From: Mactromeris polynyma
Taxonomy: Eukaryota > Mollusca > Bivalvia > Venerida > Mactridae
DNA: 64,000 nucleotides
Assembly (NCBI GenBank): GCA_032209605.1
Contig: JASFXZ010000016.1
Span: 9,858,001-9,922,000, forward strand
Direction: 5' to 3'
The translations under genes were made by a program, and so were the position numbers. The notes under the pieces are model-generated. The model made no database searches and was not told the origin of the DNA. It saw nothing but the letters and a program-made list of their open reading frames with translations. Below, piece after piece: positions 45,107 to 57,208 of the stretch (positions are counted from its first letter, which is position 1; the number at the start of each line of letters is the position of its first letter).

Positions 45107-46307
45107 ATGAAGTCGCTCGCAATTGTTATATCTCGAGGTGCTCTGATAACATTCATGTGCGTAATGTCGTCATGTACATTTCTGCAAGAGGTTCCTGAGA
45201 TTTTCATAAAAACCTTCAACAATACAGAGAATCTCACTGACATTCAGATTTCGTCAAGTCATTTACCGGTTATGTATGAACTGCATGTTGTCGATGTTCC
45301 AATGACTTGGATGGAAGCCATGACGGCATGTTACGATATGGGTTACCAAACAATATCGAATTCCATGAGCAACTGGCTTACCAGATTGCAAATAAAGCGT
45401 TATTTGGAATTGAATGGAAATAGAGATTCGAACTACACGTTATGGACAGGGGTTTTCCGCCCTTATATTCACGTTAAAACGTGGTTTAAAAACTGGGGTA
45501 CCGGATATAGACTTTTCGACACCAACACTGTTCCGATAGCTAACTTAACGAATGGTCTTTGCTCAGTCATACAAAAAGCGTCTCCAATCAGATCTGAAAC
45601 ATCTGGTATTGCTGAATGTACACAGGAACAACCATTCGTTTGTTACCGTACTAAAAACGGCATAACATACCAAGTTTTTGAAGGCTTTCATGTAAATAAC
45701 CTGACGCTAGGAATGGCACATGTTATATCGTCAGTAGAAATGGACATAGCATATGCAATCAATGGTGCAACCCCTACTCACATTTTTGCCAATCTTCATT
45801 ATGTGCACAATATTTTGGTTGCAATGGCGTCACTTATGATACCATGAATATTAGCTCCCAAACTTGTTTTTTCGTCATTGACTCGGACTTATATTACAAC
45901 ATTACATCGCAGACAAATATGACTCAAACCGAATGCAATATTACAATGAACGATTCTTACGCTGGGCCAGTTTCCAACCGAACATTTGCCTCCTTCTCAG
46001 ATTGTGGTGTTGACGAAATTCCGCCGTCATATCTACCATGTGTTCCTACATGTCCAATGATTTGACACCTGAGCTCATTGCTGCGTTAAATGTGGACAAA
46101 AAGACAACTCGTAAATATCAGAGCAAATTTGTTTGCAGGGAGAACAACAGGTCCAGTGCGAAATCAATTGGAGCCGTGGGAATTATAATAATAATATTAT
46201 TTGCCTCGGTGTCTCAAAGTCACAACAAGCAGAAATATGAAGAAATCGACAGACTGAACAACATATTTCACATTAAGTTAATGATATGTAACTTGGTGAT
46301 GGAATAG
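45107..46307 (+). pseudogene. C-type lectin-like type I membrane receptor, intronless, two frameshifts (copy A)
   Basis: Segment 1 (45,107-45,847): signal peptide (ITFMCVMSSCTF), then a C-type lectin-like domain with MTWMEAMTACYDMGY, YTLWTGVF, NGLCSVI and CTQEQPFVC, the usual order of the WxxA..C, WTG and closing-cysteine motifs. Segment 2, in another frame (about 45,802-46,065): a cysteine-bearing PAN/apple-like stretch (CAQYFGCNGVTYDT) with many N-glycosylation sequons. Segment 3, in a third frame (46,038-46,307): a stalk (DKKTTRKYQ), the membrane helix SIGAVGIIIIILFASV and a short tail with KYEEI. The breaks are a deletion near 45,795 and a 4-bp loss near 46,055, judged against the 62-kb paralogue. 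No introns are visible. Bivalves have many such receptors, often with this stalk style. As it stands only the truncated lectin domain could be made and secreted. Confidence 0.85.
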
Positions 46308-46310
46308 TTG

Positions 46311-46825
46311 ATTTTCCACGTTATTCTTAATATCTAGGTCCGGATGTGATGTATACCGGCAATTAATTTTGCGTAGTGAGTTAAACAAAGGAATTAAATG
46401 TATTTAATTCCGTCGTTCAATCAAAGTCTGTTAAAATGTTTCTTTCGAATCTTGAAAATACAACAATACAGTAGTAGATATACATGTATAACGTGCATCT
46501 TCGTAAACCTTCAAACTCGACTGCACTTTTCCAGTTGCCTCTACATGAGACATGAAACTACATAAGATTATTTATTTACGATTGTGTTGTTATTTCGCAT
46601 TGATGTAAATAATTTAGTTACTGAGAGCAAGTTTAGTATAAGGCTGCTTGTTTCTTTGTATTGGATTAATAACTGTGTATACGTTATTATATACGTAATG
46701 GATAATTGCTTTTAATGATTAGTTACTGCCTACTTAGTCACTTTATGAGTGTAAATGTTAGGTTGCAAATCAATGACAATATAGCTATTAAGTGTGAGAT
46801 TAGCTAGCTGTTAGATCGATTTAAA
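46311..46825. other. 3' flank of the lectin pseudogene (copy A)
   Basis: No feature recognised; a 14-bp inverted word pair around GAATTAAATGTATTTAATTC (46,390-46,410) forms a small palindrome. Confidence 0.45.
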
Positions 46826-46945
46826 CCTCCACAATTATTACTAACAGTTCCAAGGCTGTAGGTCGCTGTATGGTTATTATTTCTATTTACAAATGTATGT
46901 TTAGATCTAGTTCCCCTTTCCCCTATGTGCAGTTCTTTCACTTGA
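46826..46945 (+). repeat. dispersed repeat family, 5' part (copy A)
   Basis: Matches the 28.2-kb family (TTCCAAGGCTGTA, TCGCTGTATGGTTATTATTT, GTGCAGTTCTTTCACTTGAT) and then diverges. Confidence 0.75.
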
Positions 46946-48354
46946 TGTGGTGGTCGTGTTCTTTTCTTTCGGCTGTTGTTGCTGTCTTTTTTGGGTTTGT
47001 TCCGTGTTCGTTCCATTAATATTTCCCATTGTTGTCGCCATAAAGATCTTTGTTGTTCTTTATGATCGATCGGACCATTCCATTTTTGTTATGGAATTTT
47101 GTACATCAAGAAAGTCCCGATTGGTGTAAAACACACTAGGTCAGTATTTTTGTTATCAAATTTCTTGTGACCAATAGGCAATAAGTGTTTATTAAGTGTA
47201 CATGCGACAAAGAGAGGGTAGAAAAGTGTAGATTGCTGTATATTATTTAAAATTCAGAAAGAAATACAACATTTTTTAAAGTGACACTGGCTTGAAATTC
47301 CGCCATCTGCAATAGCAAATATGATGTATAAAACCACGAGGTTTCTCCATTACTGTACATGTCAAGTCTTGCTTGTAAACACGCCCAATAAATGTCAAGA
47401 TGAATCACAATCACCTACACACAACGGTCTCCACAATGTACCTCTGCAGCAATCACAATTTCCGATATGCAGCACGAGTGAAATTTTCAATAGTTAAAGG
47501 TGAGTGTTGTCGTTTACTTGTTCGTGTAATTTTTTCACTGCAATTTACCTATCGGATCTAAAGCTAATTAATTTAATTGGCTTGACATGTTGACAACTAC
47601 ACAATGTGTCACACAATTACGTAGACAACACTCTGGCACGTATTGATTATAAGAGTAGACCCTTGCACACTCGGCGAACGCACACAACCTGAATAGGTGT
47701 GAATGCGCTTCTGTTATGTTCTGAGAATAATTAATGTGATCGATCTATTTTGAAACTTGCAATGTAATTTTAACAAAGGATTCAGATGTTTGGTTCTTTG
47801 AGAAGGTTATGTTTGTTTTTAATTATCTCAATTATTTAGAATATGTTTGATATCTTCATACAAATGACAATAAAATATACAAATGTAAGAAATACTTTTA
47901 TTTATCTTTGTTTATTGTCTGGTAATTGTTTGTAGGTTTGACAGAATAGTGTTTCAATTTATTTTATTATACAGTTTGCTGCATTGGCGTCTGATAAAGG
48001 CCAGTGTATTTTTGTAAGGGGATACTAACGGTTATGATGGATCAAAGATTAAACGTATGCAGTTTACATCTTACCTTTTCCTTTTCTCCTGTCCTCGAGC
48101 GTTAACACGTAACATAATATGACCAAAACTTATGAGTCATTTCAATATTTCTGGCGCTGACCTGCGTAAGTTATAGAAGGTCTAGCGCCAACCAGGAATC
48201 AATTTACAAACTGAGACCGGATTCTGCTCCAAGAACAAGCATTTAAAAAGGGTAGTACATTGCCCTACTTTTGAAAAACAATACGGGTTTTAGTACATAG
48301 AAAAAAGACAACCTTACTAATGAAAAATTATCTTGTGCTGCATATCGAAAAAAG
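46946..48354. other. copy A spacer
   Basis: No gene recognised. This segment is absent between the corresponding parts of the older paralogous locus at 63.2 kb. Confidence 0.45.
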
Positions 48355-49248
48355 AGTGTTTGGAGGCCGTGCAAATTAACAACTGTGTAACGGGGCTTTG
48401 ATTTAACTTTCCATCATCACGTGACATAAGTGATGTTACCACTAGGGGTAAAGGCGCTGTCAGGAGTTTGAATGGGTGAATGAAATTTATTTTTTGAAAT
48501 GGGATTTATAGTCGCTTAAACAGCAAGTGATAATATGCAATGACTTTTCCAGCTGTGGATGAAAACCCATGTGCCTTCCTGGCTATATTTTGGGCATAGT
48601 CTATGACCTCGGAAGAACCACCGACCTTCCGTAAGCCATATGTGCGGTTTTGCGTAGGGAAATTAAACCATATATGTGGTCCAAGTGTGGTCCTACAGAT
48701 TGTCAGTTAGTCGTACACTTCACCAAATGAGTGAACCGGGTAGGCCTGATAAATAGTAGGGTATATGTATTAATTCTAAATGAGACTTCAGAGCTTCCGT
48801 ATACTGCAATCACGTATTTGATGTGCCTGTTTACCACGCTGAAACACTTTTCTAGTGGGTCACCCTCTCTTAATACTGCCAAGGAATTTACACTTCTCAT
48901 CAAAACCGTGACTACCTGATAATTGCAGTTGTCCATGCTAATATTTTCGTTTCCAAGATTGTGATACATGTCTATACGTCAATCATTGACAAATATCTTA
49001 ATGTAACAGTGACTTGTTAGCAAAACATGTTAGTGTGGTATATCGACTACACAACAACAGTTAACCCCATCCGTATGTTACTTGGATAATATCTAAAACT
49101 CTTCACCAATGTATCATAACAAAACATTACAAATAATCTAGGACAAAAACAAGCATAGTAAAGTTGAATCATGTTTATTGTATGGATAACATTTCACCAT
49201 ATAACATCATTAACAAAACAAAACAGATCAGATCAGACAAATAAATAT
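48355..49248 (+). repeat. 3' flank shared with the 63.3-kb paralogous locus (copy A)
   Basis: Segments around 48,355-48,430, 48,860-48,960 and 49,145-49,248 match 63,298-63,615 (GTGTTTGGAGGCCGTG, AAGGAATTTACA, GTAAAGTTGAATCATGTTTA). This shows the lectin gene was once duplicated together with its downstream DNA. Confidence 0.8.
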
Positions 49249-49553
49249 ACCTTAGGAACACCTAACACGAATAACAAAAAGTCCACCAGATCACATATCT
49301 GTCTAGCTACGTCAATGGGCGACACCTTTATATCGTATATATCATTTGTGCCTATTAACAGAACAAGACTATCTGGCCCAAAGTCAGACACCATATCGAC
49401 ATTGTCACGTAAAATCCTTATGTTTGCTCCCGTAAAACCAGAATAGTGTATGTGAGGATGTCCATGTAAGTTCATGTCAAAACGAACTATCCTGTCTGAT
49501 AAATCCCTTAAGTCTCTTAACAAATGAATGCCCGAACAATTGAATCTTCTTCG
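49249..49553 (-). pseudogene. SGNH hydrolase pseudogene, 5' part only (copy B)
   Basis: Identical to the corresponding part of the copy at 38.7-39.3 kb but cut at the duplication junction. It retains the GHSFV block (other frame) and LLIGTNDIYD and lacks the DGCH catalytic block. Confidence 0.85.
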
Positions 49554-50191
49554 TGCTGGGCGCCGCCATCTTGTCTCCCTATTACGTCACAATGCACTCT
49601 TGATGTCACTGCTTATGCAAGTGAGCTAAGCCGTACACAAACTCCACCCAATTACGATGCAGAACTAGGTCGCCGTCCCAAGAAAATTACGCCATTAATG
49701 AATGCGTATAAAACAATTTACGATATTATAAAGCTTAACACCGTAATTATCTGTGGTAAATTCCAATTGAAATTTCAAAAGTGGCGCCAAAATAAAAATA
49801 TTAATGGCTATCTAGCCTGTTGATTGGTTGAAACCTATTATGTGACCAATAGCTAGTAGCTGATTGGTTGCTGTACTAATTTATGCATTATAATAAAACA
49901 ATCCTGATCCGGGAATGTTCCGGATCAAATTACAGTTAATAATGGGTACAATGACATAAATAATTTTATGTGTGCATAAACTTGCATTTATATTCCAGCA
50001 TGCACCTAAGAAATGTCTAAAATTGGCTCTTTACATTCGTTACGATTCAATGGTTCGAAATTTTCATCATTTTTGCTGATCATTAAGGTAAAGATAAAAT
50101 CGAATTTAATTAAACAAAGATTTATAGCAATTTCAACGACAACAAGTAACATACAAAAAACATAGTGACCCGAGTAGTATAGTTATTCCCA

Positions 50192-50463
50192 GGAGCGGAT
50201 CAGTGGTTCAGCGGTTACGCGCTGGACTATTAATCCAGCGATCGCAGGTTCGATCCCACACAAAATCTTTAACTGTACTAACAAGTCTTTCGGATGAGAC
50301 TTTGAAAACCCGAGGTCCCGTGAACGATGCTTTACATTGGGCGCGTAAAAGAACTGGGGTGCTTCTGGAACTGAGGAATCTTCTGTGTCATGCAAATGTG
50401 TCATCTAAAATGACGTCGCTGATATGGCGGAACCGGTGGCGACGATAAATAAACGCAAATAAC
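50192..50463 (+). mobile_element. tRNA-derived SINE with target-site duplication (copy B)
   Basis: Duplicate of 39,929-40,200, including the flanking TAGTTATTCCCA at 50,180-50,191 and 50,464-50,475. Confidence 0.93.
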
Positions 50464-50887
50464 TAGTTATTCCCACCTAACATAGTACTGTGCATTGACC
50501 GTCTTTGGGTTCCAAAGAGTCCGTTTTGCCTATACTGCTCTACAGGCAGGTACTTTTCCCCTTCGACCTCAACACGTCCCCTTATGGTGTGCGGGGAAGA
50601 TACCGGAAAAATGTACGCGGCGAGCGTTGACCTCATAAACACAATACTATGCATTGTTTTGGTGATGATTTAAAATGCTACATGTAAAAGTTGGATATGG
50701 ATAAGTTTTTATTTTTATTTTTTGAAATTCCCGGAAACGCACGAAGACATTCCGAACAATATCGGAATGAGACAAATGCTATACAATCTTATTTAATTAA
50801 TGATATTCGAGCGAACATTAATAAGTATAAGTCGTGTAAGTACAACTGTAGATGACCAACGACATTTATAATATTGTAATGAAAAAA

Positions 50888-50964
50888 ACCCAACTAGATG
50901 GTCTTGAACTCGGACCCAAAACTAAAAAGCTTGATTAACTCTTTACCATCTGAGCTATCACGGC
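50888..50964 (-). repeat. tRNA-like element, Lys-like (copy B)
   Basis: Duplicate of 40,625-40,701. Confidence 0.5.
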
Positions 50965-51888
50965 TGTTATTTTAATGAAATCAATATCTCAAAAATTAGA
51001 TTTGCTTGTTATTTGATTTACCAATTTTGATCAATAAAGGTGGCCAAACTGTAAATATTGCATGACGTCACAATATAGTCTTAGAAAAATAAACACACCA
51101 CATTATTTTCAATCAATACCTTTACTTCTAGACCAGGTAGTAAGCTTTTTGTGCTCTACCAAAGTCTCTCCATGTTAAGCGACAGGTACATTTTGCGAAA
51201 CCTACCGCTACCAGTCATGAAACAAGTGTTTTTGCTTCATAGCTGAAAGAACAAATTAAGATTATTTTACTCCACTTTTGCTTTAAAGTTTTAAATATCA
51301 AATATATACTGAATAGTCCCTAATGAACACCCCCGGGGTCGTTGTGTTGCAATCTTTTTAAAGATATTTCTTTGTTATCAGTTAAATCACTTACGACAAT
51401 AACATTATAGATTTTCAATGTTAAACTGCATTTGCACTTATATTTCAAGTTAAATTCGTTGTATATTCACTTGCACAAATTCTGACAAATCAAAAAGCTT
51501 TCAGACAGTGAGAATAAAGCAGCTTCCGGCCTTTAAGATTGCGGCGCAATTGTTTACAGTCAGACCGGATCTTCACATGCATTTATGCTCAAAATGAAAT
51601 TTGCAAAAATCTGACGATAAATGTTTTTGAAATTTGCATATAGTTTATGTTATATGTTACTATGATGCCTAACTGAGATTTGGGTTTTCTAACATAGTCA
51701 ATATTTACTACATAAAATTTGAAGAAATAATTAAGAAAATAATAGTTTTTTCAGAGAAACAAAAAAGCCATTATGTTTTGGAACGGTAAAAGTATTAAAT
51801 TTTTCAAATTTTACCCGAATTATTATATAGATTGAAACAACAACTGTTTCATTTACCGCAGACAGTATGCCAATGATGGATGACTTAC

Positions 51889-52428
51889 CTAAACAGGCTT
51901 CACTGTTTTCCATGGAATCGTGGCATCTCGTGGCATGTGATGTAAAATTTGATGAGAATCGATGACAAGAATTGAAAAATGGTGCTCAACCTCCATGCAG
52001 AAAGAAATGTAACTGTTTCCAAGCACAGATCTTATCAAATCCTTGCCACTACCATGTAACCCATGAAATACCAAATGGCAGAATAAGAAGGGTTCCGACT
52101 TATTGATTTCATTGAAGTTGCTAGCTTGCAAGCAGCATGTATCTCAACTCAAGACTGAACATGAGTTTTAAGTACTAACATTTCAAATGTTTAATCAAAT
52201 TGTCACAACTGATAAAACCGACCAGATTCAACTAAATCAATTAAACCTTGCGCATTCATATTGTTCACAGTTAACTTTACAACGTGTCATCTTCTGTTTA
52301 CCAATAGCGGCATATACATTTGTGATTATTTTGAAATTCATTAAACGATGATATTCTTCCAGATCAGGATCGCTTTTGTATCCGAGTTGACTTTTATGAA
52401 GCATCTTGTGAATATATCATGAAAACCT
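51889..52428 (-). other. coding-like island of unknown identity (copy B)
   Basis: Duplicate of 41,626-42,165 with no change noticed. Confidence 0.3.
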
Positions 52429-53451
52429 GAAACGATAAAGTAATATTAAACATTATGGCAGAAAAAGAGTCATTACATTTGTATTATGTAATTGATGTGT
52501 GTAAAAAGCTTTTCAAACCCTACATTGGGTACATATTTTCTCCTAGAATTACTTATATGTGACAGGGGTGTGTGACAATTGAGCCTCAAATGCTGGAAGA
52601 GGGAGAAGTTTAGTGGTGTGGGGTTAGGCGGCCACCTGGTAAGCCGTACTAGTATTTAGCAGGTCTTTGGTTCAAGGCCAATATTGGGTCCAGTTTTTCC
52701 CCAACGGTGTTTGCAAGCCCACAGTGGTTGGAGACTAAATGAGGAAGAGTGTTGTTGGTGTGGAGTAAGACAGCCGCCCAAGGCGGTTGAGCCTTAAATG
52801 CCTGAAGGGAGATGAGTGCTGTGTAATAGGGTTATAAATAAGAATACATATTGCAGAAGAAGTTTGCTCAAACCATCATAAGCGCTGAATTCCAGACATT
52901 CCACACCGAAGACCTTTTACCTCCCAATTTTGATATCCCTAGACTTTTCACCCCCACTTTCAGTATAATCAAATTTTTGTGAATAACATTATTTATATGA
53001 TGTTTATTCTAAAATCAGATTGTTAATTTATAGATCAAAATTCCTTTATCTTCATGTCTAAACAATGTGATTTAATCAACACCTTTAGTCTCAGTAATAA
53101 TGGATGTATTTAAATACGGGCGAGCCCTCTCCATATGTAACACATTGCTTAGACTTTTCACTCCCAAAATGGGGATGAAATACAGCTGCATTTTTTAATA
53201 GAAACTTTGTTCTACTGATTATAGTTAGGGTTAGGGTTATCACTGATGCACAAAGATATGTCGACTTATAAAGTCTGCAGCAAATTACTACTAATAACAT
53301 ATGATAATGTATTTACAAACAAGTAAATAGATATACACAACAGGGCAAGCAAATCCGCTATTCAGCTACCTGCAGCCCCAGGCCTTCAGCGCTAACAGCG
53401 CTTGTATTAAGTTACTAGTATAGGATGATGTCAATTTGAGTGAAATCGAAT

Positions 53452-53663
53452 GGATGTGAGGAGGTTTTGGTATATTTGTAGAAGACATGGTGTGGTTTGG
53501 ATGGATTTGTGGTGGACTTGGAGTGGATTTGACGTGGATTTTGGGGCGATTTAATGAGGATTTAAAAGGGCTTTGGAATATATTTGGGGTGGATTTGAGG
53601 TGGATTTGGGTGGACTTGGAGTGAATTTGAGGACTGGGCTGAAGTTGAGGTGGATTTGTTTTT
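53452..53663 (+). repeat. GTGGATTTG-rich minisatellite (copy B)
   Basis: Duplicate of 43,189-43,400. Identical length in both copies, although such arrays normally change length quickly. Confidence 0.8.
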
Positions 53664-54389
53664 GCGTGCCGTTCTACTTATATGGTTTTCTCCTAATTAC
53701 CGTATGTATTTTGAATATAAGCTGAATATGTACTACAATCTTAATATATAAGACGTGAAATAATGGGCTTCATTTTACATACTACATGTATCTAACAACA
53801 AATTGCGCAAAACAAAATACAATGTATGTGTAACTCTTATCCAAATCATTGATATGTGATGACAATTCAATGCATTATTTGTGAACGAATTTTCGTTCTT
53901 GTCACAATCTATCATGGGTTTGGCGCAAACCTGTTTGATTTTGTTTTGACGAAGAAAGGGTACCATACATTTTCGCCCAACTGTTGATATTACTATGTTT
54001 TATTGTGTATGTTCAAAACCGAATAAAACTCAAAATTTGCCCTTAAATAGCATGGCTTGGTTGATTTAATATAGTTTAATTCACAAAATCGGTCGAACCC
54101 AAAAATAAACCAGCTAGCGCCAAAACGATTTTATATCCAATTAACCAAACGATTTATTGGCGCCGCCCATGAGGGCGGGGCCTTTAATGGAACCACGAAA
54201 TTTTTGAGACTATGGTAGGAGCATCTATTTATAACTGAATCTATTTTTTTATTAAGGGTTAAACTGCAGTAAATATTACACGTTACTTTTTGTATTTTTA
54301 TTTTTAATGCATTTGTATTGTCGAATAAATGTCTTTTACAAAGTTAAACGATATGTTAATGGTAAATAATTGCTGATCCCCGAAAAATA

Positions 54390-54786
54390 GGACGATTATA
54401 CATAAACAGCATGTGTGTTAGGTGTCGAAGATAAAATAATAAAAAAATAATTATAAAAATTTTCATTTTCACTTTACTTAAATCAATATTAACACAGTGG
54501 TAACCTGTAACGTGGATATTCATGCAAGTTACGGTGTTAAAAAGGAAATACACACCAATGATAGTGTGAAAATGGACTATTCCAAAACGGACGATTCTAC
54601 ATAAACAGCATGTGTGTTAGGTGTCGAAGATAAAATAAAAAATAATTAATTATAAAAAACTTCATTTTCAATTTACTTATATCAATATTAACACATTGGT
54701 ACTTGTAACGTGGATATTTATGCAAGTTACGGTGTTTAAAAGGAAATACACGCCAATGATAGTATGAAAATGGACTATTCCAAAAC
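54390..54786 (+). repeat. two tandem units of about 199 bp (copy B)
   Basis: Duplicate of 44,127-44,523. Confidence 0.88.
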
Positions 54787-55369
54787 ATTTTTCCGCCATT
54801 ACGCTATTGCAAAACATTGTGCACCAGTTTTGCGGCTCCCTTGGATGCTTTGCATCAATGCATTTCTTGTTGATACTTGGAGGAATTTATTGTTTGTGCT
54901 CATGTTCTTGTTACTATTGACATGCAGTGTTCGTGAGAAGAGCCGTTTATAAGTTTCAAGTCGCCTCTCATTAGACCAAGTGGTTTCGGGTCTACTGTTA
55001 AAACGTAGTAACACGTTATTTAGCATTTAAAATATCTGCATCACAAGCTGAGATGATAGGAGGGCGAATTTATTCTTAATAATCCAAATGACCGAATATT
55101 AAAATTAAAACATGTGAATTTACCATCAGATGGAACCCATTATCATTAAGTATGTGAACAGGAATGTAATTAGGATCCGCGTACATTCCAAAAGTGATTT
55201 AATAGATATATTGAAATTTAAAAATGAGGAAACTATTTCTAGATTTCATATATATATATGTATATCTCATTGCATATCTGATGAAGGACAAAAACAACAT
55301 TACTTGAAGATAAAATTACCTTAGAATTAAATAAACTGACTTAATTCATAGTTCTGAATATAAGGCAAC

Positions 55370-56570
55370 ATGAAGTCGCTCGCAATTGTTATATCTCGAG
55401 GTGCTCTGATAACATTCATGTGCGTAATGTCGTCATGTACATTTCTGCAAGAGGTTCCTGAGATTTTCATAAAAACCTTCAACAATACAGAGAATCTCAC
55501 TGACATTCAGATTTCGTCAAGTCATTTACCGGTTATGTATGAACTGCATGTTGTCGATGTTCCAATGACTTGGATGGAAGCCATGACGGCATGTTACGAT
55601 ATGGGTTACCAAACAATATCGAATTCCATGAGCAACTGGCTTACCAGATTGCAAATAAAGCGTTATTTGGAATTGAATGGAAATAGAGATTCGAACTACA
55701 CGTTATGGACAGGGGTTTTCCGCCCTTATATTCACGTTAAAACGTGGTTTAAAAACTGGGGTACCGGATATAGACTTTTCGACACCAACACTGTTCCGAT
55801 AGCTAACTTAACGAATGGTCTTTGCTCAGTCATACAAAAAGCGTCTCCAATCAGATCTGAAACATCTGGTATTGCTGAATGTACACAGGAACAACCATTC
55901 GTTTGTTACCGTACTAAAAACGGCATAACATACCAAGTTTTTGAAGGCTTTCATGTAAATAACCTGACGCTAGGAATGGCACATGTTATATCGTCAGTAG
56001 AAATGGACATAGCATATGCAATCAATGGTGCAACCCCTACTCACATTTTTGCCAATCTTCATTATGTGCACAATATTTTGGTTGCAATGGCGTCACTTAT
56101 GATACCATGAATATTAGCTCCCAAACTTGTTTTTTCGTCATTGACTCGGACTTATATTACAACATTACATCGCAGACAAATATGACTCAAACCGAATGCA
56201 ATATTACAATGAACGATTCTTACGCTGGGCCAGTTTCCAACCGAACATTTGCCTCCTTCTCAGATTGTGGTGTTGACGAAATTCCGCCGTCATATCTACC
56301 ATGTGTTCCTACATGTCCAATGATTTGACACCTGAGCTCATTGCTGCGTTAAATGTGGACAAAAAGACAACTCGTAAATATCAGAGCAAATTTGTTTGCA
56401 GGGAGAACAACAGGTCCAGTGCGAAATCAATTGGAGCCGTGGGAATTATAATAATAATATTATTTGCCTCGGTGTCTCAAAGTCACAACAAGCAGAAATA
56501 TGAAGAAATCGACAGACTGAACAACATATTTCACATTAAGTTAATGATATGTAACTTGGTGATGGAATAG
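55370..56570 (+). pseudogene. C-type lectin-like receptor, two frameshifts (copy B)
   Basis: Duplicate of 45,107-46,307. All three segments are identical in translation, including both frame breaks, so the lesions predate the tandem duplication (or both copies reflect one assembled sequence). Confidence 0.85.
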
Positions 56571-57088
56571 TTGATTTTCCACGTTATTCTTAATATCTAG
56601 GTCCGGATGTGATGTATACCGGCAATTAATTTTGCGTAGTGAGTTAAACAAAGGAATTAAATGTATTTAATTCCGTCGTTCAATCAAAGTCTGTTAAAAT
56701 GTTTCTTTCGAATCTTGAAAATACAACAATACAGTAGTAGATATACATGTATAACGTGCATCTTCGTAAACCTTCAAACTCGACTGCACTTTTCCAGTTG
56801 CCTCTACATGAGACATGAAACTACATAAGATTATTTATTTACGATTGTGTTGTTATTTCGCATTGATGTAAATAATTTAGTTACTGAGAGCAAGTTTAGT
56901 ATAAGGCTGCTTGTTTCTTTGTATTGGATTAATAACTGTGTATACGTTATTATATACGTAATGGATAATTGCTTTTAATGATTAGTTACTGCCTACTTAG
57001 TCACTTTATGAGTGTAAATGTTAGGTTGCAAATCAATGACAATATAGCTATTAAGTGTGAGATTAGCTAGCTGTTAGATCGATTTAAA

Positions 57089-57208
57089 CCTCCACAATTA
57101 TTACTAACAGTTCCAAGGCTGTAGGTCGCTGTATGGTTATTATTTCTATTTACAAATGTATGTTTAGATCTAGTTCCCCTTTCCCCTATGTGCAGTTCTT
57201 TCACTTGA
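57089..57208 (+). repeat. dispersed repeat family, 5' part (copy B)
   Basis: Duplicate of 46,826-46,945. Confidence 0.75.

Larger units (their letters stand above)
38986..49248 (+). repeat. 10,263-bp tandem duplication, copy A
   Basis: Every feature from 38,986 to 49,248 recurs exactly 10,263 bp downstream. No length difference was found; the substitutions noticed are at 42,840 (C here, G at 53,103) and 42,936 (A here, T at 53,199). The left edge continues into unique sequence (the rest of the SGNH pseudogene). Confidence 0.97.

Noticed and set aside
45795..46060. Programmed ribosomal frameshifting as an explanation for the split lectin gene
   Set aside because: The paralogue at 62 kb shows that the frame changes come from different deletions and insertions at nearby positions, and no in-frame slippery heptamer fits.
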